From Chrysophaeum taylorii (taxonomy: Eukaryota > Sar > Pelagophyceae > Pelagomonadales > Pelagomonadaceae): a stretch of DNA of 64,000 nucleotides. The translations under genes were made by a program, and so were the position numbers. Shown in pieces: positions 11,543 through 22,870 of the stretch; position 1 is the first letter of the stretch, and each line of letters opens with the position of its first letter. Under the pieces are notes generated by a model. It had not been told where the DNA came from. It did no database searches and saw nothing but the letters and a program-made list of their open reading frames with translations. Location: assembly GCA_029834535.1 (NCBI GenBank), contig JAQMWT010000004.1, positions 1 to 64,000 on the forward strand. The letters run 5' to 3'.

Positions 11543-13971
11543 TCAAACTAGACAGGAAGAGATTTCCCATCGACAAGTACGTGGAGAGTGTTCTGGACGG
11601 AATTGTACGGTGGGAGAGAAGTTGAAAGACTGACTTGGTGGGATGGAGGTGAAGAAAAGGTGGAGTGAACACCATAGGCGATTTAGACTTGTGAAATAAA
11701 TTGCGAGAGGGGAGTTTATAAAATGATCGGCGATCTCGTAATGAGTAGGACACCAGAGTGGACGGATCACAGAATTGGCTTGGTAGTCACAGATGCGAAA
11801 TTCTCGTAAGTCGATATGACGAGAGGGTGCACTGAATTTAGGGTGATTAGCGACATGCAGTGCGCTAGCATTGTCAATAAGAAGGGGGAATAGCGTGAGC
11901 TTGATCACACGAAAATAAATAGGGGTGAGAAGAAACTAACTAACTTCAGACCTCTCCCGATGCTTGGGAGCCAGAGCATGGGAGCCAAGCCGGACAGGCC
12001 GGAACCAATCCGGAATCACAGAGGAAAATCACGCAGCTGGGGCAGAGGCGAGGGACGAGGACTCGTTGATGACGGACCGCCACTGCGCGCGGTCTTGTGC
12101 GAAGTCGTGCAAAAGCGTCGCAGGCCGCGAACGTGTTTGTCCACGAACAATCGACCTGTCCGTCGCGTTCTGCCCAACCGAGCGAACCCCATCCCAGCGC
12201 GAACTTCCCGGGTGCTAACCGGCCAGCCCGGGAGGCAAGCAGGCACCGTCTCACTCCGGGACGGCCGGGGCCGCCGCAGGGAGCAAGCGTGTTAGGCGCC
12301 GTCCTCCATCGCAAAAATACGGTTAGCGATCGCAGGGTTAGGAGTAAAGATCTTGTGAAACCATTGGCATTCATCGGCAGCTGCGCTAGCGGCGATAAGT
12401 TTGGCTTCCATGGTGCTTTTAGCAGTAAGGGTCGGTCGTTTACTAGACCAAAATACGAGACTGCCAAAAACGAAAATACAAGCACTGGAGTGAGATCGCA
12501 AACGAGGATCAGAATTGTCAGCGAAACTGGCATCAGTAAAACAAATAATAGGTGAACTAAGGTGATGCAATTCTGGGTAGTTGTTGCTCAAATGCGGAAT
12601 AAAGGGCGTGATGGAGGGGCTGTCGGATGAATAGTCTAAAGAGTCATTCGGGGTACCCTTCAGATAGCGAAGTAAAACATACAGGTGCAGAAGGTGAGTT
12701 TGCTCAGGATTGTGCATGCCTTTACAGCATTTGTTGCACAGAGTTGTAATGTCAGGGCGGCATGTGACAGATAAATAGATACTAGTGCCTCAATAATGAG
12801 GAAAGTGTTTTCGAAGAATATCGAGGGTAGGAGCCAAGTCGGACAGAAGCTTAGCTGAAGGCCTCTGAGTGAGCAATTCGGAGTGAGGAACATCGGAGCT
12901 GCGAATATTGAGCTTATGCTCGGCAAGCATCTTGGTGATCTTGGCTGCGACATTCATGGTGAGATGGCCAGCAGACACATTGTAGTGCACGTCGATACCA
13001 AGAAATGATCGAATATTGTCGTGCCAGGTACCTTTGCCGTATTCTTTCTCCAGAGCAATGCGAAGAGAGGTAATTTTGGCGGTCTTGGTACCGGTGATCA
13101 AAAGATCATCGACAGGGACGGATAGGAGAACCCATCTGTTGATAGATCGATCCCAACTGAAGTAGAGACAAGTGTCGACTTGCGAGCGTTTGAACTCGTG
13201 TTGTCGAAGGAACGAGTCAAGCTTGATGTTCCACAACAAAGCTGACTGTTCAAGACCATAGAGTGCCTTGACGAGTCTCAGAGCTAACTTGGACTCGGGG
13301 TGGTTCTTCTGTATCTGTTGAATGAGGTTCTGCGAGACACGAATACCACGAGGCAAATCGATCCATACCGGGCGATCAAGCGCCGATTATATGAAGGCCT
13401 GTGGAATGTCCGCGTGCGCGACGGGGAGCTTGTACTTCACAGCGATAGCGAGCAACAACCGGTTGGTGGCGAGCATCGCGGTCGGTGAAGAGGTGGCATA
13501 GAAATCGATGCCAACGCGTGCCAAGAAACCTCGGGCAACTAGGCGAGCCTTACAACGGTCAGGAGTGCCGTCAGCAAAATACTCGATCTTCAGCACGAGT
13601 TTCGTCGAAATCGACGAACGATGCGGCGGCAATGGCTCCAGCTCGAAGACGCCATTTGAACATGATCCTTCAATCTCTTTGCGAATCGAAGCGATGTGCT
13701 TGAGCTTGTCTTCTTCGCTGAGGTCCTTGAGTTCAACAATCTTCTCAGGTTCATAAACAATGTCGTCGGAGGTCACGAGCTGTAACACGACATGGTCGAT
13801 GTGCTCCAAGTCACAGTCCATGACTTCCGGAAGAATGTCTTGATTCGGATCACTTTGGCTTAAGAAGAGGTGACCGAGTTCGCCGGAGTCATGCATGAAA
13901 GCGTGCCTGTGACGAGAAGCTACATGGCAATGCTGGTGTGCAGTAATGTCCCATAAGAGAGAAGAGCTCAT
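11543..13971 (-). pseudogene. Copia reverse transcriptase and RNase H (fossil; SINE inserted)
   Basis: On the minus strand, RT begins near 13,900 with KIVELKDL and GVFELEPLPPHRSSISTKLV, then DRCKARLVARGF and AHADIPQAFI, all typical of copia RT (RVT_2). The catalytic region VPVDDLLITG lies near 13,092-13,120. RNase H follows with ICFTDASFADN and EAKLIAAS near 12,400-12,550, then DNASALHVANHPKF near 11,850, the copia CDNxxA region. A SINE (11,935-12,340) sits inside RNase H. RT copies the element RNA and RNase H removes it. The fossil is broken in several places. Confidence 0.85.
11935..12340 (-). mobile_element. SINE-like element, variant copy
   Basis: The minus-strand copy begins with CTAACCCTGCGATCGC and GCGATGGAGGAC, matching the head of the SINE at 44,131. 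It ends with GGTCTGAAGTTAGTTAGTT, the shared tail. The middle part differs from that copy, so this is a related variant. It interrupts the copia RNase H between EAKLIAAS and DNASAL. I could not settle its TSD. It has no ORF of its own; open frames across it are chance. Confidence 0.7.
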
Positions 13972-14103
13972 GCAACAGAATTATTGGTTCCATTGTCGTG
14001 CATAATACTCTGCCGGTGGCACTTCGTCGTGACACATGTGCTTCTCGAGAACAGAGTTATCGTTGTCCAGATGGTCGACTAGGTCAGACGAGTGATGCGG
14101 CTT

Positions 14104-16500
14104 CTATGGAAAGTCGACATACAGGAGTTCGGCTTCCGTTTCCTTTTGCAGGTCCAGCGCGGTGCCACCTGATATGCCATACTCTTGGGTAGTGTTCGCG
14201 AGGAGGCATCCCATCGGAACATCGTCTGGTGGCTTGTTGTGTCTTCTAAGATTCAGATCGGATGCGATGCTGGCGGCGTGGCCTTGATGCAGAGCGCTGA
14301 CGCCGACGAGAAACATCAATGTACTGGACATGCTGGCGGTGGCGCGTGCCGTGGGCTGATATTGCTGGTACTCCCAGTTGCGACCATACTCGGATGCGAT
14401 GATGCGTCTGGTGAATAATTGTCCATCGTCAACACGTTTCACTATGTAGAGTTGGTCTTTGGGAATGCGGAAACCGCGGTCGTCCTTGTGATCTGCCTTG
14501 AGTTTGTCACTCTGGTTGCGATGCACAATGACTGGGGTAAAATCTGAGTCGTCAAGAACAACCTACAGACGGTCGTGTCGCTTCGGCATCGGGATGCTAC
14601 CGTCCGGTGGAGGAGGCCTGTTGAGGAATGAAAAGTCCTGTGCAGGTGGCTCGTCGCTGTCACGGGTAGTGGATGGCTGACGGTCTGAAGAAGCAGTATC
14701 CTTGTCGTCTGGTTGGTCATCGAGGTCATCGCGAGTCTCGCCCTCATTTGGTGTGACGCCCTCAGTTGGTGATTCCTGTCCGATTTCCGGTATTGGTTGG
14801 TTGCCGATTGCCGGAGGCGGATTGTCTTGCCGTGATTCTGTTGGAAACTGTGCCTGTGGTTTGATGAGCTCAATTTCCTTGTTGCGATCAACTGGCATAT
14901 CTGCGTCGACGTGGAAGTCATTCGAAGTGACGATTTTCCCATGCTTCCCCTGACGTACACGCAGGATGAGCTGTGGACATCACGGGCAAATCTGTCAGTG
15001 CCAGGGAGGTTCGGCAGATAGTTGTTGCTGTGGAAATAGGAGGCAGAAACGTTGGAGGGCTCCATTTTTTGGCTTTGAGGGTACACGAAAGTGACCGGTT
15101 CGCCAAATGGGAGGAACTTCAAGAGTGGTGTCTTTGAGGACATGATGCGCCTGGGGGCGGTGCAAGGCATGTGGGTGCGCGAGGGCAGTCCATGGGAGCG
15201 TTGGTTGTCGGCTTGGATCTTGTGCAGCAGAGCAAAAGGGTGGTAGTACTCGGCGCTAATGGGCTTCCCCTCAATGCGAACGCGGCGTAGGTTCATAAGG
15301 CGAATGACGGTGCCCCGGGTGTTTTCCTTGATGATGTTCTCCGCTAAGTTCCGCTGATGTGGGTGGCGACCGATGATTTGAAACTGGATGCCAAGTTGTA
15401 CCTTGAGCGGGTGAAAGGCGTCGGAGCGGAATGTCGAGAATGCGTTCGGAGGATATCATCTTTACATGTACCTCGAATTCGACCTTAACGACGTTGACCA
15501 CATAGAGGATTCTTGCAGTTACGTATTGTGCGTCCAGTTTCCGCAAGAAATATACCCATTTGTGGGCAGATACTACGCACACAAAGTGCATTATATAACG
15601 AAATCCACCATGGCGTTTGTTGATGCTCGGGTAGAACGCATCCATGTGGAGATGTCGACCAGGGACATGTGCCAGTTCGTCGTGCGACCAAGGGCCGTTC
15701 TTATGGCTGAAGCCAACGTGTGACTTGCAGCGCTTGCAGTCGGTGCAGTCCCGCAGATACCGATCATCACCTGAGCGGAGGTTGGTGACGTTAGCGGCGA
15801 TCGTGCGGCGACGAATTTCGGGCTGTTGGTGGCGAATGCGGTGCCAGCGAGTCACCAGCAGCACTCTTTGGCCGTGCTGGATGGTGCCAGGTTTGTGAAA
15901 AGGAGGCAGCGCGGCAGTCGGGGTGCGAGGAGGGGTGGCTCGTTTGTCGATTCTGACTTTGGCAACGGTGGCTTCGGCAATGAACGTTTCGAGGTTTGAC
16001 GAGTCGGGCGACTTTCGAATCGCAGCATGATGAGCGTCTGCAACAGCACTGAAGAGGGAGGCGAGGTGGGGGTCCTCAACTGGTAGGAGACGGCTGGAGA
16101 TATTCGAGAAGAATTCCCCAATCTGGCAGATGTCTCCAGGGGTAGGAATGCCACTGCGGAGAGTGTCCCATTCGATGTGAAGGTTTACGTGGTGATGCGG
16201 GCCATGGAGTGTGAGGACAGCATTGTACTTGGCGTGCAGCATGTTGTGCGGGACAGCGTCGGCTACTGCCTTGAACACGAAGAACGGGGGGTGCTGTTGG
16301 AATAGAAGGAGGAGCTCTGGGTCCGAGTGGTGGCCGACTTTTGCGATTTCGTTGAGGGTCGCTTATCGGACTCGATTGGGGGACACCAGCAGCAGTGCAT
16401 TTGAGTAGCTCGAGTTGGTTGGGTACGAGCCGGTGATAGACTAGCACTTGGTGCTTTTCTGAAGCTTGTCGCCGATATAACCGACATAGTCCGCATACGT
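14104..16500 (-). pseudogene. Copia integrase region (fossil)
   Basis: On the minus strand the core has CTDCKRCK near 15,740, a zinc-type pair ahead of the catalytic core, then HMDAFYP with the first acidic residue (about 15,640) and HGGFRYIMHFVCVVSAHKWV. The third acidic residue lies in LAENIIKEN near 15,340. Downstream (14,100-14,950) is a Pro/Asp-rich linker typical of the copia integrase-RT bridge. Upstream (15,900-16,500) is a His- and Pro-rich stretch after the MTase. Integrase inserts the cDNA. The identification is firm for the first part of the core and weaker for the rest. Confidence 0.7.
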
Positions 16501-16534
16501 GGGGCGTGCTTCGGACATCACGAGTCCTGTGGGG

Positions 16535-18056
16535 TCATCGAGAGTGATTCTCCCTCGTTAATCGATCGCGGCAAAGCCGGGGTGCGAACGACTCATATAG
16601 TTGACCCACGTGGAGGGGCGCGAGCAGCTGTGCGCGGCAGCCAAGGAGGTGGTGAAGGCCACGACCAGGAAAGCGGCACCCTTGGGGACTGTCATATAAA
16701 AGGCGTGTAGCGGCGAAAAGACTGCGGTCTGGTGGGGACCATCCAGGATCGGGGGGCGCGAATGGATGGTGAGAGAGGCGCGCGTGAAGTAGCCGCATGC
16801 AAGGGCGGTAGCGGCGGTGCCTGAGATGTGGCCATCCAACTGGTAGACATGCGCTGATTCGGATGCGTGATAGCAGCGACGCGTGTTCCAGGCAACGAGT
16901 GTTGGGTGGTTGCAGCAAATGGCTGTGCAGCAATGTGAATACCATAAGGTTCGGGATGGAAGCCATGGAGACATATGGGGTGCCGTGTGCATCCAGTCCG
17001 AGATATAGGAAGGGTGCCTTGAGGCGTGCGAGCATTTGGCAGATGCGTGCATTATCGGAAATCGAGAGTTGGGCTGCGGTGGCGCGTTTATACGAAAATA
17101 TAGCCTTATGTTGATAGTAGTCAAAGGTCGAGCGGGTCACAGTGCCGCGAAGAGCGGGGGCGGGTATCCAGAGGTGTTCTGGGATTGTGTGAGCGGGATC
17201 CAAGAAGGGAACCATGCTCGGGGGGGGATGTTAACCAGGAGGAGGCGGCTTTCTCGAGATTGTAGCCGTCTAACGGGTGCCGAGCGAAGACAGCGAGGTA
17301 GCGGTGCTTGCTAATGGCGTCGCCGAAGGAGGAGGCGTTGTAGACACCGGAGTGTCGAAAGTAGCCCATACTTTGATAGTGTTTTGCGAGTTGCGTGTAC
17401 TCGTGGTGAGTTTCCGGGTTTGGAGGGACGTTCTCGACAATAGTATATGTCGGGAGCGTGCAACGAACAAAGCGAACTTGCTCCGTGACGAAAAGATCGG
17501 CAGTCGCTGGGGTCGCATAGCCGTCGTATTCCTTCATTATGCTTAAGTGTTGACAAGGCAGGGTGAAAACAACCATGTCGAGTCGAGGCAGTCGTAATTT
17601 GCCAGTTTGAAGAGCGGCAGTAAGCTGCCTTAGATCCCTGTAGTGCTGGGCATCTGGGAACAATTGTTGCGCGCGGGCATGCATAGTGGGGTTGATTTCA
17701 CAGGTGACGACGACCGTAATTCCTTTGTCGAAGCGTTTGCGAACGGAAGTGAAGCCCTCTTGGTGGAGTCCACCTGCGATAATAGCAACATGCAGCGGGG
17801 GGGGTTGTGTGTACACAGAGTGGTCCGCGGTGCCAGTGAGCGCATATTCTAAGCAAGGACTCGGCAGTCTGAAAGACTCCGGCAGAAAAGCAGAATGTGT
17901 TTGCAATTTGTCGAAATCGAGGAAGTGATGCTGCGAGCGTGTTTTGGCGACCTTTTGGGTGATGTTTGTTATCTCGTCCTCGAGAGACATGTCGCGACGA
18001 GTGTGGAAGCTAAGCACATTGTCGAGGGCATGTTTTGGATGGGAGGGTAGGGACAA
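16535..18056 (-). pseudogene. C5-cytosine methyltransferase domain of the copia element (fossil)
   Basis: A 312-residue minus-strand ORF (17,121-18,056) carries C5-MTase motifs. IIAGGLHQEGF is motif I (about 17,751-17,783), CEIN is motif II (about 17,690), and TLPCQHLS with the catalytic Cys is motif IV (about 17,545-17,570). VENVPPNP is motif VI (about 17,416-17,440) and SKHRYLAVFAR is motif VIII (about 17,279-17,312). The region continues to about 16,535 with a possible target-recognition part and a weak motif X candidate. Motif IV (PCQ) and motif VI (ENV) differ from the gypsy MTases here (SPPC, EQ), so the two are not close relatives. It sits between the protease-like region and integrase. 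Family function is DNA cytosine methylation; sequence preference is unknown. Confidence 0.85.
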
Positions 18057-18101
18057 GAGGCCGTTGGACTGTCTATGAGCGATAACTACAGCAGTGGTTC
18101 C

Positions 18102-20840
18102 TCATAGATTTTTGTAGTCGTGCGGATCTGAGGTCGAGTGGGTCAGCAGTTCGTACAAATATGGAGGGTGCGGCAGTGGCGAGTCTGTTGCCTGAACAGT
18201 GAGGGCTTTTAGTTGAGACGTCGCTATGACCTGTAAAAAGTGTGGTACGACTAGGAAAACCAAATAGAGCGCATAGCCTGTGGAGCTCTTTGTGTCATGT
18301 GAGGAGAGACCTGCAGCCTGCAGATACAGTGGTTGATACCTATGAAGTTGCGGATGAGGGTGCCTCTTCCCATGCGGATAGTGTGCTCGGGGATCCAGCG
18401 TATAGATCGGGAACAAAGTTCTTGATGGTGCGAGTGAAAGGAACAAATGCACCGCCATCAAGCAAAGAAAATTCGGTGCCGGGGCCGTTGCATCCGTGCA
18501 GGGAGTAGGTCTTCTTGGGAGACTTGCCTGGGTATAGACAGCGCACATGAAATCTGCGACTTGGGGAGAAATTGTCGATGAAGGGGAAAACTTGGTTATC
18601 GCGAGGCTTGGTGCCTGATTCGGTATGTTGTGGTTGGCGGCAATGGCGTGTCTTCGACCGTTAGCGAAAAAGCTGGCTCTTATGAAGGGCACATATGTAT
18701 TGATGACGCTGTATTCTTCAATAGAGTCTTCTTGTTGAGCTTCGATTTCGGGAACTTTATCGTCGTATAAGCCGAGGTGCCCACGATCATCATATAAACC
18801 GAGTTGGCCTTGGTCATCGTACAACGAGCCGTCGTCGAGTGCGCCCTCGTCAGCTTGATCATCCGGCGGGTGGTCGGAGGAGAGTAGCTGAAGGAATTCG
18901 GCGGCGTCGTTATCAGCTTCTGAGAGAAGGTTCTCGTCGGAGATGGTGGTGATGAGTTTGATGAGCTTGTTCATGCGGACTGGGTTGGAAGTATGTTGCT
19001 GGCCGGCTTGACAGAGGTTACGGGTGGTCTGAATCTTGCGGCGGACATCACGTAGTGGGACTTTGAACCGTTGGTCAGGGGTGGATGGCTTAGGAGGATG
19101 GGCCTGTGTGGGAAAGGTGACCTTGCGGAGGTGCGGGTGTTCGCGATTGTCAGGGACAGGAGGAACACGGGGATTTGGCTTATGTTTGGAGGGGGTGACC
19201 GGGGTTGCTTTGGGCTTGGGACTGTCATTGATGTCGTAGTATGACGGTGAGCGGGGATTGGGGGACTTTTTGGTTTTCTTTGGATGGCGGGATACTTTTT
19301 TCTTGCGATAAACGTGGAGGTGTTGGATGAGAATGTTGTCCTCGTCTGGATCGAGATTGGCTTCTGTGAAAAAGGCGCCGACAAGGTCGGCGTCTTCTGG
19401 AGGTGCTTCGTCTGGATCCGGGGGTATCTCGTCGTCAGGGGGGGATGCGTCATCGTCATCTTCGGTGAGGTGGAAATCAATGCGGCGAGGACGAAGGCGT
19501 GGGTTGTCATTGTCTTTTGTGGGCAGACGACCGAATTCTGTGACAAATCGGAGTGGCTTGAAATTGTGCGAGTGGTGGGGCTTCAGCTGAGCCCAAAAGG
19601 TGCGCTCAAAGGTGGAAATGACCGTGATGCGTGCAATCGGCTTGGGCAGATGATGAATCGCGGCCTTATCTTCGTCGAGGAGCTGAGAGTCGTGTGGAGT
19701 GCGAAGACAATTAGCAAGACGGGCGAAGCCTTTGATGCGAGTAGGCGCGCGGGAATCCAGGAGGCTGGAGGGTTACTTGAAGCGAAGCATTTTATGGATG
19801 TCTTCTTCGATCGTGTCGTCGCTGAGTTGAAGAGAGGCATCGTCGGTGATTTGGCGGAGTTGCTGCTGAACATGAAGGGGGTAATCGATGTAGTGTGCGG
19901 GCTCGTGGATCTCCGGGTTGAACGGCGTCTCCAAGTGCGAGTTGAATATGTAAAGGGCATGGTGGACGTGGTTCTGGCCCGTGTGCTTGTCAAGAGCGAG
20001 GCGAACTTGGTGAACGAATTCGAGGCCTATCGGGTGCGAAGATCCGAGTTTGTCGATTTCGTCGCATGCGGGGTGTTTGACGGAGTCGCGACCGGCGTGC
20101 AGGAAACGGCGAAACAGGGGGTGCACGGTCTCGCGGAGGTACACGGCGAAATCAGCTTCTTTGTCCTTGAGGTGAGGTTGCGTGATAGGATAGAGCTTAC
20201 CTTTCAATGCATTGGTGGTGTCTTTGTCTTTGTCTTGACGTTCTTGGAGTTTGGGCTCGTAGATGTTGTCAAGGAAGTCCTTGCCGAATTTGCGGTAGAA
20301 GCCCTGGTAGTAGACCAGGCGACCTGGAAAATCTGGGGTGTTGCCAGATGTGGCGTGGAGTTCGGGGTCTTTATCGTATTCTTCGATGCAGTGGCTGAGG
20401 AGAGCGTCTGCGAGATCGTTAGATCCGCGTATGACGGATTCCCATGTGTGTAGAAGCCCTGCAGGAAGTACTGAGTGATGCCGGTCTCAGGCATGAGATG
20501 TTCGGCGAACAACTGCATGACATGAAAAGAGAGCATCGGAGGGGTTACTTGAGCACCGTGCATCGACTTGAGGACAGAGACAGGGGGGTCTGAGAAGGAG
20601 GTGGCCTTGCTCTTGGGGTCTTGTTGAGCCGGAGTGGGGGGAGCAGTCGCTGCGGCGACGGCAGGTCGCGGGGTGTTTTGCTGCGTCTGAACAGCGTTGA
20701 GTCTTGCTCCGAGTTGATTTAAGCGAGCTTCTTGATCTCGAATGGTGTGTTGATACCGAGCTTCTTGAGCTTGGTATTGGACTTTTTAGTTGGCCCATTC
20801 CTTTGCCAGGTCTTGGTTGCTTTAATTGCGTGTGGTGGCC
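18102..20840 (-). pseudogene. Copia gag and protease-like region (fossil)
   Basis: Minus-strand gag starts near 20,840 (MATTRN) and continues with a helix-rich stretch (ARYQHTIRDQEARLNQLG), a capsid-like part (GITQYFLQGFYTHGNPSYAD; HPIGLEFVHQVRLALDKHTG) and an acidic Pro/Asp linker near 19,400. A Pro/Lys basic stretch and a short repeat of LGLYDDxGH type near 18,750-18,830 follow. Near 18,480 is HGCNGPG, the motif shared with the other copia-type elements here, followed by FSLLDGGAFVPF, which resembles the D-S/T-G active site of a retropepsin. Gag would form the particle. I cannot see a CCHC knuckle. The fossil is broken. Confidence 0.65.
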
Positions 20841-21108
20841 ATCTTGTTTGGTTCAGGAACCTCAGAGAGCAGAACTAAACTGGAAATCCTGGTACTCTAC
20901 CGATACCGGACTGGTCCCCGTATATCTAGAGAACAGTAATTTCTAATGTGTTACCCTTCGGTAGAGATTGAGCAGTGGTAGGCTGCCACTGTCTTGTTCC
21001 TAACAACAGGGGGCAACACGGTGTTGATATCACAGCGTATTCTGGTTTTTAGTGTGAGATAAGAATACGCTAACCCTAGGATAGGGGGGTACTAACCCTA
21101 AAACTCCC

Positions 21109-21440
21109 ACCCCACTCTCATTTGAGCTCGACGCTCGCACCCCCGCCAATCTAAGCTGCTTTGATCAGCGCACGTTCGCTGACCTTTGAGTTTCCTCCTA
21201 AACCCGAAAACGCCCCCTTACACCCACACCCACTCTCATTTCAGCTCGACGCTCTCACCCCCCCAATCTAAGCTGCTTTGATCAGCGCACGTTCGCTGAC
21301 CTTTGAGTTTCCTCCTAAACCCGAAAACGCCCCCTTACACCCACACCCACTCTCATTTCAGCTCGACGCTCTCACCCCCCCAATCTAAGCTGCTTTGATC
21401 AGCGCACGTTCGCTAACCTTCGAGTTTGCTCCTAAAACCC
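21109..21440 (-). repeat. Three tandem copies of a 117 bp LTR unit
   Basis: The marker GCTGCTTTGATCAGCGCACG starts at 21,155, 21,272 and 21,389, exactly 117 bp apart. The 3' LTR has one copy (marker at 11,430). A more diverged copy lies at 46,490-46,610, away from any copia LTR. The second and third units look almost identical, so expansion is recent compared with the age of the LTR. Confidence 0.85.
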
Positions 21441-21446
21441 TGAATA

Positions 21447-21549
21447 ACTAACTAACTAACTTCAGACCTCTCCCGAGCATGGGAGCCAGGCCGGACCGGC
21501 AGGGGCCGGTACGGTATCACAGAGGAAAATCGCGCAGTTGGGGCAGAGG
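21447..21549 (-). mobile_element. 5'-truncated SINE-like fragment in the copia LTR
   Basis: 103 bp with the SINE 3' end: GGCTCCCATGCTCGGGAGAG and a GTTAGTTAGTTAGT tail on the minus strand. It is flanked by CCCTGAATA (21,438-21,446) and CCCTAAATA (21,550-21,558), a 9 bp TSD with one change. 5' truncation is usual for LINE-mobilised elements. Confidence 0.8.
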
Positions 21550-21574
21550 CCCTAAATATAGTTTTGTATCTCTA

Positions 21575-21709
21575 ACGATGATGACGACAACGAACCGCCT
21601 CCGGCGCACATGGCGAGGCCAACGAGCCAGACTCCGTCGACGAGCCCGCCCTCGAGGAGGAGGAGGATGAGAGCCCAGGTCCCGAGGAGAACCTCCGCGA
21701 CTACCTTAC
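21575..21709. other. Internal piece of TIR element 2 between two LTR insertions
   Basis: 135 bp lie between the copia end (21,574) and element E (21,710). In the plus direction one frame is markedly acidic (EEEEDESPGPEENLRDYL). The same frame continues through the 15 bp at 32,999-33,013 and on at 43,320 with DPAFYHDAATFLATH when the inserted elements are left out. This is consistent with a single ancestral coding run inside the TIR element. I recognise no family. Confidence 0.5.
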
Positions 21710-21915
21710 CAGAGACAGAAAATTCGATGTCACCTTGGCGGAGTCCTTGTCGCAGTGGCCGAAGTGCTTGACCACGGCGCGTCCTGTCTCCTTCGACGCA
21801 GGGACAGCACTTGACAGTGTCAGGTGACGGGCTTCTTGCGCGTGTACGTAGTGTGTTAGCGATATAGAGAGATTAGGGGGGGGGGTCATGGCGAAAATGA
21901 AATTTTCTACCTCTA
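21710..21915 (-). repeat. 3' LTR of element E
   Basis: 206 bp. On the minus strand it starts TAGAGGTAGAAA and ends CTGTCTCTG; the partner LTR ends ATGTCTCTA. It has a run of C on that strand after the GCCATGA block. The partner LTR at 32,285-32,998 has the same blocks in the same order. Confidence 0.8.
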
Positions 21916-22505
21916 CGCCCTCACAGAGCGAACTCGGGAGGAGGGAGCTCTGGACCAAGAAATGTAGACGAAGGAAAAGAGCGGACGGCGGGGAAGTAGC
22001 CGAAGATTGCGGTCGTGAGAAGCTTGGATGTTGGGGCTGTGGCGGGCGACGGAGTCGTCCATGGAACCAGGGGAAGGGTCGGGGAAAGGTGCGTTGTAGT
22101 CGTTGTAGTCTTCGTCGTAGAGGCTGTATAAGGTCGAAAGTTCGAGTCATGGGGGGTGGGTTATGCGGGTGGTGAGGTGTTGGACGGTGGTTTCGGCAAG
22201 AAGAAGGCGTGGTGGGGTGTAGGTGGTAAGGGGGCCGGGTCCGCTGTGGGGAAACAGAAAGGGTTCGAGGGGGGAGTCGGCGCAAGATGGAGGTGGGTGG
22301 CACGGTGGTGGCGAAGGATTGCGGTCGGGAGGGGACTTGGGAAAGAAGGGCCGTGTGCGGGAGAAATTATATGGTGTGAGGAGTCCGGGGTTCCGGGTCC
22401 GGGGCCGGAAAAGTTGAAGAGGGGTGGGTCGTGAGAGAGGTTGAGCGGGGTGACGCCCTCAGAAGAGGAACGTGGGTTTGAAGGGAGAATCGGAGCGACA
22501 GGGAG
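21916..22505 (-). pseudogene. Element E interior, 3' part (fossil)
   Basis: About 590 bp, purine-rich on the plus strand, so open in minus frames. The part nearest the LTR (SSLCEGVEVEN on minus) resembles the same position in the copia-type elements at 6.68 kb and 11.5 kb (SSICEGVE), so the sequence just before the LTR is conserved. Otherwise it is Pro/Ser/Arg-rich low complexity with no recognised domain. The young Gyp2 copy interrupts the interior at 22,505, and it continues at 30,639. Confidence 0.5.
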
Positions 22506-22835
22506 TGTAGTGGTTTTCTCAGAAACCCGCCCCTCCTGGCCGGACCGGGGGCCTCAACAACCCTTCCTCCCAACCCGAACCGCGGGTGAAACCACCACAC
22601 GCCCGATCTCAGCGTAATACCTCACGCCATCACGAAATCGGACAATCAAAAGAGGGTAATATCAAGAAGACAACAAGAAAGCAATACAAATGCCCGGTAC
22701 ATTGGGTCCAGTGGAAGCGCAGGTGAAGGTGTCAAGATGACACCCCCCCATAAATGCAAGGTCAATACCAGGGCAACAATCAGGGTAAGTCAGGTGGCAG
22801 GCAGGCAAGTGGGGGAAATGGGCGTTACTGCCACA
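22506..22835 (-). repeat. 3' LTR of the young Gyp2 element
   Basis: 330 bp, TGTGGCAG...ACTACA on the minus strand, so canonical TG...CA ends. It differs from the 5' LTR at four sites, three of them transitions and one of those at a CpG. Confidence 0.9.
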
Positions 22836-22870
22836 GGAGCCCCCTACTTGAGATGAAGTCGTCCTCGACT

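Larger units (their letters stand above)
11157..21574 (-). mobile_element. Ty1/copia LTR element carrying a C5-methyltransferase (fossil)
   Basis: A minus-strand element is bounded by related LTRs at 11,157-11,502 (3') and 20,927-21,574 (5'), with a near-matching 5 bp target repeat (AGGAT and ACGAT). Reading leftward from the 5' LTR it has gag, protease-like, C5-MTase, integrase, RT and RNase H. Integrase before RT is the copia order. Two SINE copies have inserted into it, one in RNase H and one in the 5' LTR. The LTRs differ at roughly 10-15 percent, so it is older than the Gyp1 and Gyp2 copies on its right. It is broken, with clearly more than ten breaks. Confidence 0.85.
20927..21574 (-). 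repeat. 5' LTR of the methyltransferase copia element
   Basis: 648 bp, longer than the 346 bp 3' LTR because it has three tandem copies of a 117 bp unit (21,109-21,440) and a SINE fragment (21,447-21,549). Ends on the minus strand are TAGAGATAC and TGTTCTCTA. ACGAT follows at 21,575-21,579, against AGGAT at the other end of the element. The sequence just inside (20,880-20,926) should hold the primer site; it is not clear to me. Confidence 0.8.

Noticed and set aside
19284-20453. A 389-residue plus-strand ORF
   Set aside because: It is the mirror of copia gag on the minus strand, which has recognisable capsid-like sequence and sits correctly after the 5' LTR.
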